From: Nothophaeocryptopus gaeumannii
Taxonomy: Eukaryota; Ascomycota; Dothideomycetes; Mycosphaerellales; Mycosphaerellaceae
NCBI GenBank assembly: GCA_031771865.1
Contig: JASISA010000001.1
Location: 1,364,001 to 1,428,000, forward strand
Direction: 5' to 3'
DNA: 64,000 nt
Part shown: positions 11,032 to 22,941 of the stretch, piece after piece
Layout: the number at the start of each line of letters is the position of its first letter
How positions within the stretch are numbered: position 1 is the stretch's first letter
Program-made: the position numbers and the translations under genes
Notes under the pieces: generated by a model
What the model saw: the letters and a program-made list of their open reading frames with translations, nothing else
Database searches by the model: none
Told to the model about the DNA's origin: nothing

Positions 11032-13676
11032 CTAAGACACTTGATCGAAGTCTTCCATCGCATCAGGCTGGTCCACGACCGGCGGTTCCTCGAGCGGGCG
11101 GACAACAGCTTCACCTACGACGGCCTCTTCAATGGCGGCCTTACGTCTCCATACGCGAGCCCAGCGGTTGCCCCATAGCATGATCAAGTCTTGCTCGACG
11201 CTCTCTCCATCGAACCTCTCAATCATCTCGTCCTGCGCGCCATTCGCAACGGCACCAACCGCGTCCTCAATGGCAGAGAACAGATCGCGCATAGCCTGCC
11301 TCTCATTGGGCAGCGCTTCGTCAATCTGCTTCCTCGATTCAAATGGCAAGTTGGGGTTGTTGCGCTCCCGTGATACTTGACGAACGCGATTCGTGACCTT
11401 GAACATGGTAATCGAGACCATCTCATAGATCTGACTCGACGCCAATGCGCGGCCACGATCCATACGGTCTTGAAGCGCCCACTGAATGACTGACATCGGT
11501 GTGATGATGGTGTAGTTGAGAAGCTTGTCAACAATGTTCACCGCAGTGCCTGGATGATCCGCCCAGAAGTCAACAACAGACCCGATGACCTGTCGACGGG
11601 CCAGCTCAGAAAGCTGGCCGATATTGAGTAGGCGATCCTTGCAGCGGTCAATGGTAGAGAGGACGTGTGACAATGACTTGGAGCCGATGCTCAATATGCA
11701 AGTCATGTAGATGTCAGTACTGGGAACCAGCGGATCGGCCACTCCGAGCGCGGCAGCTTGTTCATGCACAGAGTCCAAGACTCTCTGAATATCATCTTCC
11801 GGCGCTTTCTTCTTGAGGAGAGCGAGAACTTCTTGGCCTTCTTTCGCATACGGTGTCTGGTCGTTGGCGTACTTGAAGTCGGGGATATCCTTCTCTTTGC
11901 TGGCAGGGATGAGAGGATGATATGGCTCCGGCAGAGTTGCGCGGATACGTTTGGCGAACGACAAACGAATCTCCTTGTCAAGGACACCATTGATGAACGC
12001 CTTTTTCGGATGGAGGCTTGACAGATCGACTTCGGGTATCCTATAAAGCTTGTTAGTGTCTCGGTTGGTGAAACAAAACTTTCACGTCCCGGGATGTGAC
12101 TGTGTACACGTACCACTCTGTCCACTTCCACCGGAACTCAAAATTGCTCAAATGGTGAGCAAACCAATCCATGAATCGATATGACAGCTCCATGTCCATT
12201 TGATCGACGTTGCGGAACAGGAAGCGGATGGCACGTCCCAAGCTTGGCGCGATTGCACCAGGTGAAATCTTGCAGGACTCGGTGATTAGGGAATGATAAT
12301 ACACCAGTCGGTGTTCTGGGGTGGGAAGCTGGAATATGTGGGAGAAGATCGCGTCGATCATGACATCCTCCGGTTTCCATCTTGGCTTGTCTCCTTCAAT
12401 TTCGCGCAGCTTGTCAAAGGCGGTGGAGCGCTTCACAAAAGTGTCCTTGGCCCAGAAACAGTCGATCTCGTTCAGAAACTTCGCTACAATATTGCGATTG
12501 AAGTCCAGGGTGTTGATGGTATCGTTGATTGCATCGCGCAGAAGCGATGAAGCAATGTTGGAGGTCGGCGGTACAGACTCAATTTCCTGATCTGCGAAGA
12601 GCGAGAAATAGATCTCAGGCAGAAGGATACGAGTTCCCGCGGTGACCGTAGAAGGCACTGTGATCTGAGGAAAGGCGTGCTTCGCCGGCTCCGGAGTTTG
12701 TACGTCTCCATTCGTTTCGCCATTCGCATCCCCATTCTCTGTCTTCACGGTGGCCTTGTGACTAGGATCGTATACCCGTGGGATGCAAGACAGCTTCCAG
12801 CCGTTGTTGCTCTCTTCAGTAAGTTGCGCTTGAAGCAAAGACACGACACTGGAGCAGACCATAGCCTTTTCTTCGCCCTCTTGCGCTGGGTAAGGGTCCA
12901 CAAGAGCCGCCAAGGCATGAGGTGTCGATGCGATGATGTCGGTTTTCTCCAGCAGTTCCGAAACCTTCTGTGGCAGCGAGGCATCTCCGGAAGAAGCAAC
13001 CAGGTAAGGAATTGTGAGCAGGATAATCTTGCAGAGCTCAATGCCAACAGCATCCTCCGAAGATGCCGTTTGCAGATCAGCGGCTCTGCTGAATAGCTCG
13101 TCCAGAATCGGCATGATGCCGTCTTCCTCGTAGACCGGGCTCAAGCACGAGAGAAACCGCAGCAGTAGCTTCACGTCTCTCAGTTGCCCAGCTTCCAGCG
13201 CCTCTTGCAATTGCTTTCCCACTCGACCAATGACATCTTGCGTCATCTCTGACTTCTCCGCGTTCGCGTAGAGCACCACAGCCGCCACAAATGGGATCTT
13301 GAAAGGCTGTTCCAGGGCCATCTTGAGTGAGACGAGGGCAAAGGTGTCCTTGGCATATTCATCCTCGTAGTTATCCGCCGCTAGCTTGGCCAAATTGGCA
13401 GCGACTTCGTGTACCAAACGTCCCGGATCTTCTCCAATCTCGATCAAGCCTTTCTTGATGCGCGTGCCTGGCGGAGCTTCCTGGCGTTGGCGCTGGTTGC
13501 GGAAGCCTTGGTCATAATCATCGTCCTCTGCGCGCAATGTCAGTTTGATGAAATGAGGCTCTGGTGTACTGAGATTCAGGAGGCTAACCTCGAAACCGCT
13601 TGCGCTTGTTGTATCCGCGCCCGCCTCCGTGTCCACCACCACCGCGATGTTCGCGTCGAGGTTCGGTGTCCGCCAT
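11032..13676 (-). CDS. CBC1: Nuclear cap-binding complex large subunit (CBP80/CBC1)
   Basis: Three exons: 13676-13589, 13527-12114 and 12040-11032 (introns 61 and 73 nt), giving 836 aa. The start is a short Gly/Arg-rich leader (MADTEPRREHRGGGGHGGG) joined through a phase-1 intron to EDDDYDQGFRNQRQRQEAPP. The MIF4G-type helical repeat begins at about residue 45 (RIKKGLIEIGEDPGRLVHEV). The family's aromatic signature FEFRWKWTEW falls at the second intron, and the third exon opens with IPEVDLSSLHPKKAFI. With CBC2 (CBP20) this protein binds the m7G cap of Pol II transcripts in the nucleus and promotes splicing, export and 3'-end processing. Length fits the family (about 790-860 aa). It shares a 323-bp divergent promoter with BUD31. 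Intron 1 starts with the less usual GTTAGC donor. Confidence 0.93.
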
Positions 13677-13999
13677 TGTGTGCGACGCGATGGGTAAAGG
13701 ACGGTGGAGAGAGTGAGTGTATGATTGATGGACTGAAGAGTTGGTCTTTGCGCGAAGCTCCAAAGTCGAGCTCAGACGCGATTTCGCGCTAGAACTAGCC
13801 TTAAGCCGCCAACTTTAATCCAAATCCAAGTGACACATGAAAATGCTCGGCGAGCAACTGCATCTGAAAGTCGCATAGACACAGCCATCTACGCCAGCAG
13901 CGACAACAACGATCCGGTATCTGAGCAAATCCCAGTCTGGGACTTGTGAGAGCATTGCAATACCACCTTTGCCCCGTGTGACCCAGAAAAGACTCCAAG
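13677..13999. promoter_or_regulatory. divergent promoter region CBC1 / BUD31
   Basis: A 323-bp interval between the start codons of two divergently transcribed mRNA-processing genes. It must hold both 5' leaders and both promoters. No TATA box in a convincing position was seen. Confidence 0.6.
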
Positions 14000-14689
14000 A
14001 TGCCCGCCATCCGCACAGCGAAAAACCGGAAGCCGCCACCAGATGGCTTCGAGGACATCGAAGATACTCTGCTCGAGTTCGCCAACAAGATGAAAGACGC
14101 AGAAAACGCCAGTCATGAGGGCAAGAAGAAGCACGAGATGCAGTGGCCCATCTTCCAGATCACCCATCAGCGTACGTATCTCCTGCCCTAACATGCATCC
14201 AGTGCTTTCCAAGACGTCTTCTTGATATCACGTGCTACTTCGAAGTGGATCGCTTGCCCGCGTAAAAGGCCGCAAAGGTGAGGCTATCGCTCCAATTTGA
14301 CCTCACACGATGCGGTGCTGCGGGCGGAACAGATCGCATGCTGACTTCTGTGGCTCATAGGTTCTAGGTATATCTACGACCTGTACTACGAGAAGGAGGC
14401 CATCAGCAGGAAGCTGTATGACTGGCTCCTCAAGAACGGATACGCCGATGCCAATCTGATCGCAAAGTGGAAGAAGCAGGGATATGAGAAGGCGAGTTTG
14501 ATATCCAGCACATCAATTTTTGAGATCGAGCTAACTCCTTCGCAGTTATGCTGTCTTCGCTGCATCCAGACCAAGGAGACCAACTTCAACAGCACCTGCA
14601 TCTGCCGTGTTCCTCGCGAGCAACTCAAAGAAGACCAGGAGATCCAGTGCGTAAGCTGTGGCTGCCGCGGCTGTGCCAGTAGCGATTAA
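14000..14689 (+). CDS. BUD31: Spliceosome component BUD31 (G10 protein)
   Basis: Exons 14000-14171, 14361-14491 and 14546-14689, giving 148 aa. The whole protein follows the G10 family: N-terminal KNRKPPPDGFEDIE, then WPIFQITHQRSRYIYDLYY, the LIAKWKKQGYEKLCCLRCIQ junction, and a C-terminal Cys-rich zinc-binding region (CCLRC, CICRVPREQL, CVSCGCRGCASSD). BUD31 sits in the activated spliceosome (NineTeen-related group in yeast) and supports splicing of a subset of introns. Intron 1 is long for this genome (189 nt). Intron 2 (14492-14545, 54 nt) begins with GC, donor AAG|GCGAGT, has a CTAAC branch-like site at 14531-14535, and ends CGCAG. No GT donor restores the conserved frame. Confidence 0.95.
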
Positions 14690-15701
14690 TCTGCATCTTC
14701 TGCTTCTGATATGACTGCATTCCCTTGCGTTCGGCATCGGGTCCAGTTGAAGTCTTTCACCTTATCTCGATCGTTTGGGGATGTAAAATCATGACTACCA
14801 TAGACTGCAATAATCAAAAGGAATTAGGGACGGGTCGCTGTCTCATTACTTCACCGAAATTCATGAAGTCTTCGGATGATACTTCGACTTAACACTCATG
14901 CAAGCTCAATGCGCTGATCATTGTTTTACTAACGGTCTTGCAGACACCTGCACGACATGAGACAAACAAATAGCTTGTTGGTAATCAAGCACAAGAAACA
15001 AGTTCAGGCCTGATAAATTGTTCACCGCTTCGCTGATGGCTGCTTTATCAACCTTGGGTGATGGACCACCCGGTGGACCCGTTGGCTTTCCACCACTCAT
15101 CACCGACTCAGGTCTTCAATCACGAGCTTCACCGCACTTAACGCCCTTTTGCATGTGCAGTGACGACGCTTGTTGTCCTTTCATGTCCACATGTAAATGC
15201 CGAAGTATAATTCCTAAAAAGGTTCTGTCGGGCCAGTCAACCTTCTCTCAACTTACAACATGAATTGCACTCACCCGCTTCAGCGCAGGACGTCTCACAC
15301 TAAAATTCTGCAACCGTATCGCTCCTCGTTCAAGTGTGCTGAGCTCAAGATGTCGGTGGAAGATGCTTGATACGAATAAGAATCAACGAGCAGGAGCATC
15401 ATGCTTGTGTGAGGATAATTTTCCAACGCTTGCCAAGTCAGACGAGGGCAACGAGGAACAAAGAGAGAGAAGTGCGATTGTATAAGCAAGCTATTCTCAG
15501 GGTCAGTGGAAAGTCCACGTTCAGAAAGGTACAATGTGGCAATGGGCAATTCGAGATCGAGTTCATTCTCATCTAGCTACAGTATGTGCTCATGCGAAAG
15601 AGTCTCCCGGAGCCATGCATCCATGTTCTCATTTCATCTATCTTTTCGTGAAGCCCGCCCAGAATGATCATGAGGGACGGACAGTCAATGCAGTTTCTTC
15701 C
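14690..15701. other. convergent intergenic region, BUD31 / importin
   Basis: About 1 kb holding the 3' ends of two convergent genes. Open frames of up to about 90 codons (for example 15295-15549, minus) show no domain or coding pattern. Nothing else was recognised. Confidence 0.5.
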
Positions 15702-18700
15702 TCAAGTGTACGTAGCCACGGTCCCACGACACAGCGCATAGAAGTTCTTCACGAGCTCCCTAGTCTTACGAGTATCTCCTCGGACGGAAACCACAGCAGT
15801 GACGAACCGTCGACGCTCCGCCTCATCCGCACTGGGTTGAATGGTCGGTGGAAGGGCATTGCTGCTCAATGCCGCCTCGAGCCAGTTCTTGCTCTGTGGC
15901 TGCGTTGCTATGAGAGCCTTCAAAGGCTCGCAGAGCTGTTCCATCTCCGAACGCTGCCCGCGACCTGCGATCTGGTTCACCAGAGCTTGTGTCAAGAGAG
16001 CCCCGTAGGCGACGATGACCTGTTCTAGTCTGCTGCGCACAGCTTCGTCGGTGGGCGCAGTGGGAGGTCTGATAATGCGCGACCAGAAATTCGCAGCGGA
16101 ACGCTTGGGCATGAGGTCGTGTCCGTCAAGAGCTTTGATGGCGAAGTCGAGGATCGGCTTGACGAGCTCGCCATTTGATGCAGTCTCGAGGAGGACGTTG
16201 GTGTACCGTGGAATCATACGATCAAATGCATCGATGCAGCACTGTGCGATCCCGGGGTCGTTGGTCGGCTCGCCCAGCGCCTGAACGAAGGTAGCGACCT
16301 TGCGGAAGATCCGATTTACGTCCGCGTCGATACTTTGCTGCTGTGGTCGAGAATACTGTACAAGTAGCGTGGAGGTCATTGTAAGGACTGATTCGAGATT
16401 AGGCGTCGTGATTGCGCATTGCTCGAGGAAGCTGATTGTCATGCTTGGTGGAAACACGAAGGGCCCAGGCTCGTGCTCTGTGAAGCCGCTCCTCAGGACT
16501 CTGCAGACGCCATCAACCACCTCACTGTTGTTTGGTAGCATCTGGAGAATAGTCTGGCAGCAGCTCAGGATCCGGTGCTGAATGGCCTGACCTTCTGCTG
16601 AAGCCCAGTAGCTTCCTTGATCTTTCGGTTTCTCGTCTTCGTAGATGTCGATGATCTCGTCTTCGGCTTGTAGGTTCTTGCCTATAGCAGCGAGGCACTC
16701 GATAGCTGAGACGCCGATCGCCTCTGCCATATCCTGGTTCGATTGCTCCATGTACTGTCGCGTACTTACAACCATGCCGTCCACAATGTCGATGAGGGAC
16801 GAGAGCGGAGCAGCCTTCGCACTCTCTGGCGTCACAGCCTGCACGATAGCGGCAATTGCTCCGACGACCTTTTCGTTGGTGTATGGATCGCTGGTCTTGC
16901 TCTGGGTGAACCGGTTATATTGCGCCAGAAAGTCATCCAGCTCACCAGTCAAGCTACTCCGGCACGTTGAGCAGAGTTCTGCGATGCTCTTGGCAGCACT
17001 AATACACAGTCCCACGTTCTCCAGAGACGCAAAGAGAAAGCGTAGTGTGTCCGGCAGAAATTCCGAATGCCTTTGGATGTACTGGCCATAGGCGCCGAGG
17101 GTGTCCACGGCGGTCCTACGCGCTTGAATAGGCATCGGCTGATTGAAGTCGCCCACTATGCGGAACAGCGGCGAACGAAATATCTGTAGGAGCATGTGCT
17201 CTGCAGGCTGATCCTCAAGCACGTTGTCCGCCAAAGTATTGATGCAGTAAAGTGCAGCTTCCATCTCCTGCCAGTGCTGAGACTCCAGAGCGCCGATAGT
17301 TACCGTCACCAATTGTTGGAGCATACCGGCTCCAAGAAAGACGTACATCGACAACATGAGATCTGATGAATCCAAGCGAAACTCTTTGAAGCCTTCAGAC
17401 TCTGCATCAGTCCATTCTTTTGCGACTTCTGCCTCCGGTGTCCTGCACTTGCGCCACAGTAGGTTGGTGAGATTTGCGCAAGTAGTCTTTGCTACGGGCA
17501 CCCAGGACTGCATCGTCTCTGTACTGGTGTTAGAGTACGTGATATCATTGATGTACTCAATGTAGGTATTCCAAAACTCAATGCTGTTGATAGAGACTTC
17601 ATCCTCATCACCCGGATATCCAGGGGCCTCGAGGATCGATAGAATCAGAAACAGAGGCGTGCGGGAAGAGATCTCGTCTTGAGGCTGCTCGACGACTTGC
17701 TGGATGTTTGCTATCCCGTACGCAATGACCAGCTGAGCCACAGGCAAGACTTCGGGCTCTCCATCTTGCAGCATCTGTAGCATGCGCGGGCGAATGTAGT
17801 CCTTGATCACTGTCGCAAGCACCTGCATGTGCTGCGCCAGGAAGAAGCTCGTGTAGCTCTCCAGAACGTCTCGAAAGACGTCCATGGCTTCATTTTGGAC
17901 GTAATCGTCAGTCAGTAGAGCCATCAATCCCGGAACGAGCTGCCTTAGATGTTGCAGTGCTTCTGGCTTGTTCGGCCACATTGGCTGGGCGTAGTTGACC
18001 CAGTTCAAGAAGCACACCAGGCATTCGGCTCTCAGTTTCCCTGGAGCGAGAAAGGATGCTGGCTGAACTATGCTGAGCTGGATCGTCTTGCCCGCATCGC
18101 TGACAAGGAGCTCCATCTGGTCGTGGACTTTGCTAGATTCGGGCGTGGAGCTGTCGACTTTTGCTGCATCGGTGGCCAACTGTCCGGACAGCCACAGCAT
18201 AGTGACCAATTGGGAGTCGTTGAGCCCTGGTAGCACCTGATCGATGGCGTCGTGAGCGGAAGATAGTTGATCCTCAGTCACAGCATCCCCTGTAAGGTGA
18301 TTAGATGTTCGATCCACTACGACGTGGTAGCATTAGGACTCACCTTGGCGGAAAGATGCAGCCAGATGGAGAAGTGGTCGCCTCCATGTTACGGGCGACT
18401 TGAGGAAATACGTCCCTAGGGCACCGCATAGCTTCTTCCGGACTAAGTTGCCTTCGCCAGCTCGATCCAAACGTACCTGTGCCTGCTGTTAGTCTTGCTC
18501 TCTCAACGCTGCCGAATGTATTGAATAGGGAGAATGTCAAACGAACAGTCCATGATATCAACCGTAACAAGACAGTTTGAGCTGTGGCAGCATCGAGCTT
18601 GGTCCTATTGTACACGAATGAGCAGAGAGTCTCACCAGCGGACTCACTCAGGGTCTTGGTACTGACCCATCATTGTTGAGTTTGATCTGAAAGGTCAGAG

Positions 18701-18979
18701 CAGCGAAGAAGCGAACGTTCGGGTCTTGACTGCCAAGCAAGGCATCGGCTAGCTGCCAGCCCTCAGGTGAATGTTGAAGAAGTTTGAGTTGATCATCTAT
18801 TTGGGCGATGACTTTTGGCGAGCCAGGCTGGTAAAGGCGTTTGACAAGCTATCCACTGTCAGCTGCTTGTCGCCTATAGAATGTCTCCTGAGCGGCAGCA
18901 GAGGTGATGTTGATGTGAGTGAGTGACTGACCAGCTCCACCTCGTCCATGCTCTTTGGTGCTGAGATAGTGCCGGCCAT
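15702..18979 (-). CDS. Importin-13-like karyopherin (Kap122/Pdr6, IPO13/TNPO3 family)
   Basis: Five exons: 18979-18932, 18848-18667, 18604-18547, 18476-18344 and 18289-15702, giving 1002 aa (introns 83, 62, 70 and 54 nt). N-terminus MAGTISAPKSMDEVELLVKR runs into an importin-beta N-terminal-like module (YQPGSPKVIAQIDDQL, then PNVRFFAALTFQIKLNNDG). The remainder is HEAT-type helical repeats, for example VRKKLCGALGTYFLKSP and RRTAVDTLGAYGQYIQRHSE. This family carries proteins across the nuclear pore under Ran-GTP control; IPO13 substrates include Mago/Y14 and TNPO3 carries SR splicing factors. Length and exon-joined frame agree with the family. Three donors are non-consensus but GT-type (GTCAGT twice, GTTCGT). 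Which IPO13/TNPO3 subclass it belongs to is not settled by eye. Confidence 0.85.
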
Positions 18980-19832
18980 GATTAAGTTTCCGGAATTCGC
19001 GTCATCCTAGGGCGCGTCGTCTTTGCGCCAATCGAAGGACGTTGCGCTTCCAGTACAGCGCACTTCTCGGTCGTCTACCTCTTGTATGCTGTCTTCGAGA
19101 TTGTCAAGCTGAAAGATGACTCGCGTGGAAGGTGCGATGGATGTTTGCCTGCCAGTGAAACTTAGCAGCTGGCTTGTGGCCGCCGAGGTTTGTCCGAACT
19201 AGAGTACAGTAAGCCTCAGGCATCACTCCGTGCCAAGCCAGCTTCACCTGCGCTGCCACCAGCCCCATCACGAGCGAGTCCATCATATCTTTGGAAACAC
19301 GCCACCTGCGCATCATGGCGGAAACATGGCCGAGACAGGTGTGTAGCGTAGACGCGCCGCCCGGCCTGTGGCGCGATTATATCCCATCGTTGAGGCTATG
19401 TACCACCTCAACTCGGTCTTCATCAAGAAGAGTATGGCAGGGCTAATGACTGCATTATAAGCACATAAGTCCTTCGTTCAACATCATACGAAGCATGTTG
19501 TGCGCATAGCTGAATGTCTGTGTCAGGCTTGGCAGTTCGAGAAGTTGACGTCGTCGCCGGCCTTCATTCCAGCAGCCCTCCCGACCGTCCCTTGGAATGT
19601 AGTTCATGCAACCTCTTTGGGCCTTATCGCTATCGGCGTGACACCTTCGCGATATGATGGCTGGTAGCGGAATCAGCGCGATGAGTCTTCTAGCATTGCT
19701 TGACTGGCCTCTGCCAGCCAATTGACAGACTGTGCTGGCGTGATCCGACCCACTGACTTTCCTAGCAGCAGCTTGGGGATGTCTAAGGCGTCGCAGTCCT
19801 GTTGACGAACAGAATATCGATTTGCCTGAACT
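18980..19832. other. divergent intergenic region, importin / membrane protein
   Basis: About 850 bp between divergent starts. A 70-codon open frame at 19104-19316 (minus) and an 88-codon one at 19455-19721 (minus) have no recognisable features. Presumed promoters. Confidence 0.5.
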
Positions 19833-21350
19833 ATGCGCTCTACAAAAACCAGCACGAGCCCCAAGAAGATGCCCGACAAAACGAAGCCAGGACGAATGAG
19901 ATCACGAGCGAGTACGATCGGCCGCGCAATCATCGTCGTGTGTCAGAATATCCTGCTATGGACAGCGCTGTATGTTTCGGCGGGCACCGTTTATACACTC
20001 ATAGTCGGAGCGGTGTACACAAACGATATCCCAGCGGCTGTACTTTACCTCGTAGCTGTGAGTATGACTTCTATGACCTTGGAATTTGGACAAGCTGACT
20101 CAAGGCAACAGGGCATATCCTCCCTCGGCTACCTGATATTGCAAAATACGACAACTCATCTGAGGAAAAGAATGCGCGATGTCTCGCAGAGCGATCGAGT
20201 GGCCGCCTTTCAATCACTGTCAAGTCATACTTTGAAGATACTGGTCTTCATTTGGATGGTCGCCTGGGTTGTGAGCATTACATTCACGGCCGCTCGACAG
20301 CCGCTATGCTCTCTCGATTGGCACGGGGGAAAACGTAGCACCATGCCACTAGACAGCGGCAACATATGCATAATCAACCGAGTCGCCATAATGTGCGGCC
20401 TCGTTGCAATGTAAGCACTGCAATCATGTCAGCCCTGTGCACAATGCTAACTTGTCAGGATCGCTTCCGGCATACTTTTCGTGCTTCTGCACAAAGTCAA
20501 CGAGCCATACAGGTGTCATCTGTTTGGCATCGTGAAAGAGCAGAAGCTGCTACCGCTTTCCCTACCACAGAAGCGCAGGATCTCTGTGCACCGAATGCAC
20601 TCTGAGATGTCCTTCAAATGCCGCTCATCATCTTCGCTTTCCTCAGGGCCGCCCGTTCCGCAACCGCCGCGGAGTGATTCCACCCCTCGCCTCGTCGTCT
20701 ACTCAGAACCAAGTCTGCCGATGCCGCCGCAAGGTCTTGGTATCTACACCATCCGAGCTTCAGCTCCGCCCTCGTTACTACAGCCTCGACCTTCCTTCTC
20801 TTCGATTCGATCGCATTTCAATTTTCACGGAATACCGCCACCACCTCCATCACCCCTCCCTCCTCTACCGGCCTACGCGTCGAACCAATGTCGGGCACAG
20901 AGCGCGATGCAGCAAGCTACATATCCACCGCCACCTCTTCGTCCTGCGCCACTAAGAAGACCGGTCAGCGACGGCACTGTCCATCTCGAGCCACCGGTCG
21001 CTTCGCTTTCAAGCGGAAACCTGCATGTCATGAATCGAAGCTGCGAATCTTTGTCAAGCGTGTACAGTAGAAGTACGAGTGGCGAATCTCATACTGATTC
21101 ATATCCGCGCCTGTCTACTATGCGACCTACCATGAGAATCAGCAGCCGGACGAGCAGCTCGAGCAGCACGGTTACGTTGAAGAGGAGTCCACTTGGAGCG
21201 AGCATGCAGTTGGCAAAGGAAGAGCAGTTGACAGAGAGTAGCAGCAAGTCATTGAGTGAGGGAGCTACGGATGATATAGAAAGCATCGAGGAGGTTCCGC
21301 CGTTGACTATCAGGAAACCTTCTGCGCATAGACAGGATAGCCTGATTTGA
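19833..21350 (+). CDS. Predicted four-span membrane protein with Ser/Pro-rich cytosolic tail
   Basis: Exons 19833-20057, 20112-20410 and 20459-21350 (introns 54 and 48 nt), giving 471 aa. An in-frame stop just upstream fixes the first ATG. Four hydrophobic segments are visible: about residues 26-55 (CQNILLWTALYVSAGTVYTL), 59-80 (AAVLYLVAGISSLGYLIL), 115-137 (LKILVFIWMVAWVVSITFTA) and 161-186 (VAIMCGLVAMIASGILFVLL), the last spanning intron 2. After a short basic loop, the last 240 residues are Ser/Pro-rich with poly-Pro runs (IPPPPPSPLPPLPAY) and many possible phosphosites. Intron 1 is a multiple of three with no in-frame stop, so its retention would add 18 residues in TM2. No known family was recognised; a MARVEL-like or fungal-specific tetraspan is possible. 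Confidence 0.7.
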
Positions 21351-22941
21351 GGCGAGGAGTGTATCTAGACCCGGCTACAGCACTTGCTTGTCCAGAAGAC
21401 CTCGTTCTCGGTACTTCCTGTGCCACCCTCATTCGCGATATTAGCGGCCAGGCCAGTGTTACCACGGCAGAAACGCTTCTAAGTTATCTGCCTTCACCTT
21501 CCCTCCTTCCACTCCTCCGATGCCATCCAGTGCTCCAGCTCCACCTCCCACTCAGCCTTTCTCTCATTCTTCTGCTTCTTTCCTGCCTTCTCCTTCGCCG
21601 CCGCCTTCATCTCTAGCTCCGCCCTGAGGAGAAAGTCCTCTCTGGGGACCAGCCTCTCCTGGTGGGATCCCATCACCCGGTATCGAATCATGGTTCCTAG
21701 GCCGTTCTTCTCCATTTTGGGCGGACGGCGGGCGCGGAGCGAATTCGCTGTGGATGGTGTGGTGTCTACTGGAGCCGGTGAGAAAGCTCTGGCAGTATTG
21801 CGGAGTGCGATATGCTCACGTTGTGTTTGTGCATATCGGTCACCGGAAGATTACGCTCAGGCTCTCGCGGTGTGATTTAGTAGCGGTGGTGTTGAGTGCG
21901 CTGGCAGTGGTTGAATCAAGCGTTACAGTAACGAAGATTTTCTGTTTGTATTTGTGCGTTCAAAGTCAGCTCCAGCAGCTTCTCCTCCCCTCTCTCCGTC
22001 TCCAGACGGAAAACGCCAAGACTTTCACATGTCCCCTTCACCTCCTTCCCTGCAACCGCCAACGGCCGCTACGCGTTCTCAAAAGTTCACCTGCCCCTCA
22101 ACTTCACCTCCGCAATCTTCAGCCCCTCCAGACCCTGTCAATATATTTCATTTCAATCTGCTCACCAATAAAAGGCAACTGAAAAGTGGGAAAGATCATA
22201 CGTTACGCAACCCACGCAGTTCACAACGTTGAGGTTGGGTCGTAAGACGTATTTGTATGAAAGCCTCAGTTCCTCCAACGCCTCGACTCATGTGAGCGGG
22301 CCCTGGTTCCTTTAGGCGGTTAAAAGTGGATGAAGACCAAATGGCCTTTTTGTTTTGTTTTGACAGTGGTGGTTGGCGGTTCGAAACCGGTGAGGGGATG
22401 GTGAGCAGTTTCGTTCCAATCTCCCTCGACCTTTTTGGATGAAGACCAAATGGCCTTTTTGTTTTGTTTTGACAGTGGTGGTTGGCGGTTCGAAACCGGT
22501 GAGGGGATGGTGAGCAGTTTCGTTCCAATCTCCCTCGACCTTTTGTGCTTAGCAAATCTGATTCTGAGAGCCTGGTACAGGCGTCGCTGCGGCCATGGCG
22601 CCGATTTGCTTTGACTCGTAAGCGTTTTGCTGACATCCTTTCGAGCGACCTCTCAACAGCTCCTCACTGTCAGAAGCAACGCGCACGTCGCCTTTGCTAG
22701 CGTTGGTGACTCTGATTGTCTTCGCAGCGTCAGCGATCTGACATGCATTGTGCTCGTTTAGGGTGGAGGAAGGAATTGCAACACGAATTCGTACCAGACT
22801 TCAGTCGATATGATTTTCTTTGCCACAGGCATGTCTTAGCGCTGCGCTTCTGCAAATAAGCCACTACCGATGCGACCGACAAACAAGCTGCACAAAGAAG
22901 CAACCCATTCTTTCCTCGAGATCGACAATGCTTTGGTCTAG
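21351..22941. other. convergent intergenic region with tandem duplication
   Basis: Between the membrane protein and the HET gene. It contains a CT-rich tract at about 21490-21620 and the 109-bp tandem duplication. One minus-strand open frame (21494-21715, 73 codons) would give a very charged helical peptide rich in K and E (EMKAAAKEKAGKKQKNERKA). It may be only the antisense of the CT-rich tract, so it is not called as a gene. Confidence 0.5.
22328..22545. repeat. 109-bp direct tandem duplication
   Basis: Copies at 22328-22436 and 22437-22545, period 109 bp. I could see no difference until the last base or so of the unit. The unit starts ggatgaagaccaaatggcc and ends ccctcgacctttt. It lies in a noncoding convergent region. 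Confidence 0.95.

Noticed and set aside
13811..13818. AACTTTAA resembling the WOPR-type motif core
   Set aside because: A single 8-base match in an AT-tolerant site is expected by chance, and it lies between housekeeping genes.
21494..21715. 73-codon charged open frame on the minus strand
   Set aside because: Mostly the antisense of a CT-rich tract; Lys/Glu richness follows from that composition.
22480..22510. GGTTCGAAACC resembling a tRNA T-arm within the tandem repeat
   Set aside because: No acceptor stem, anticodon arm or D-arm could be built around it.
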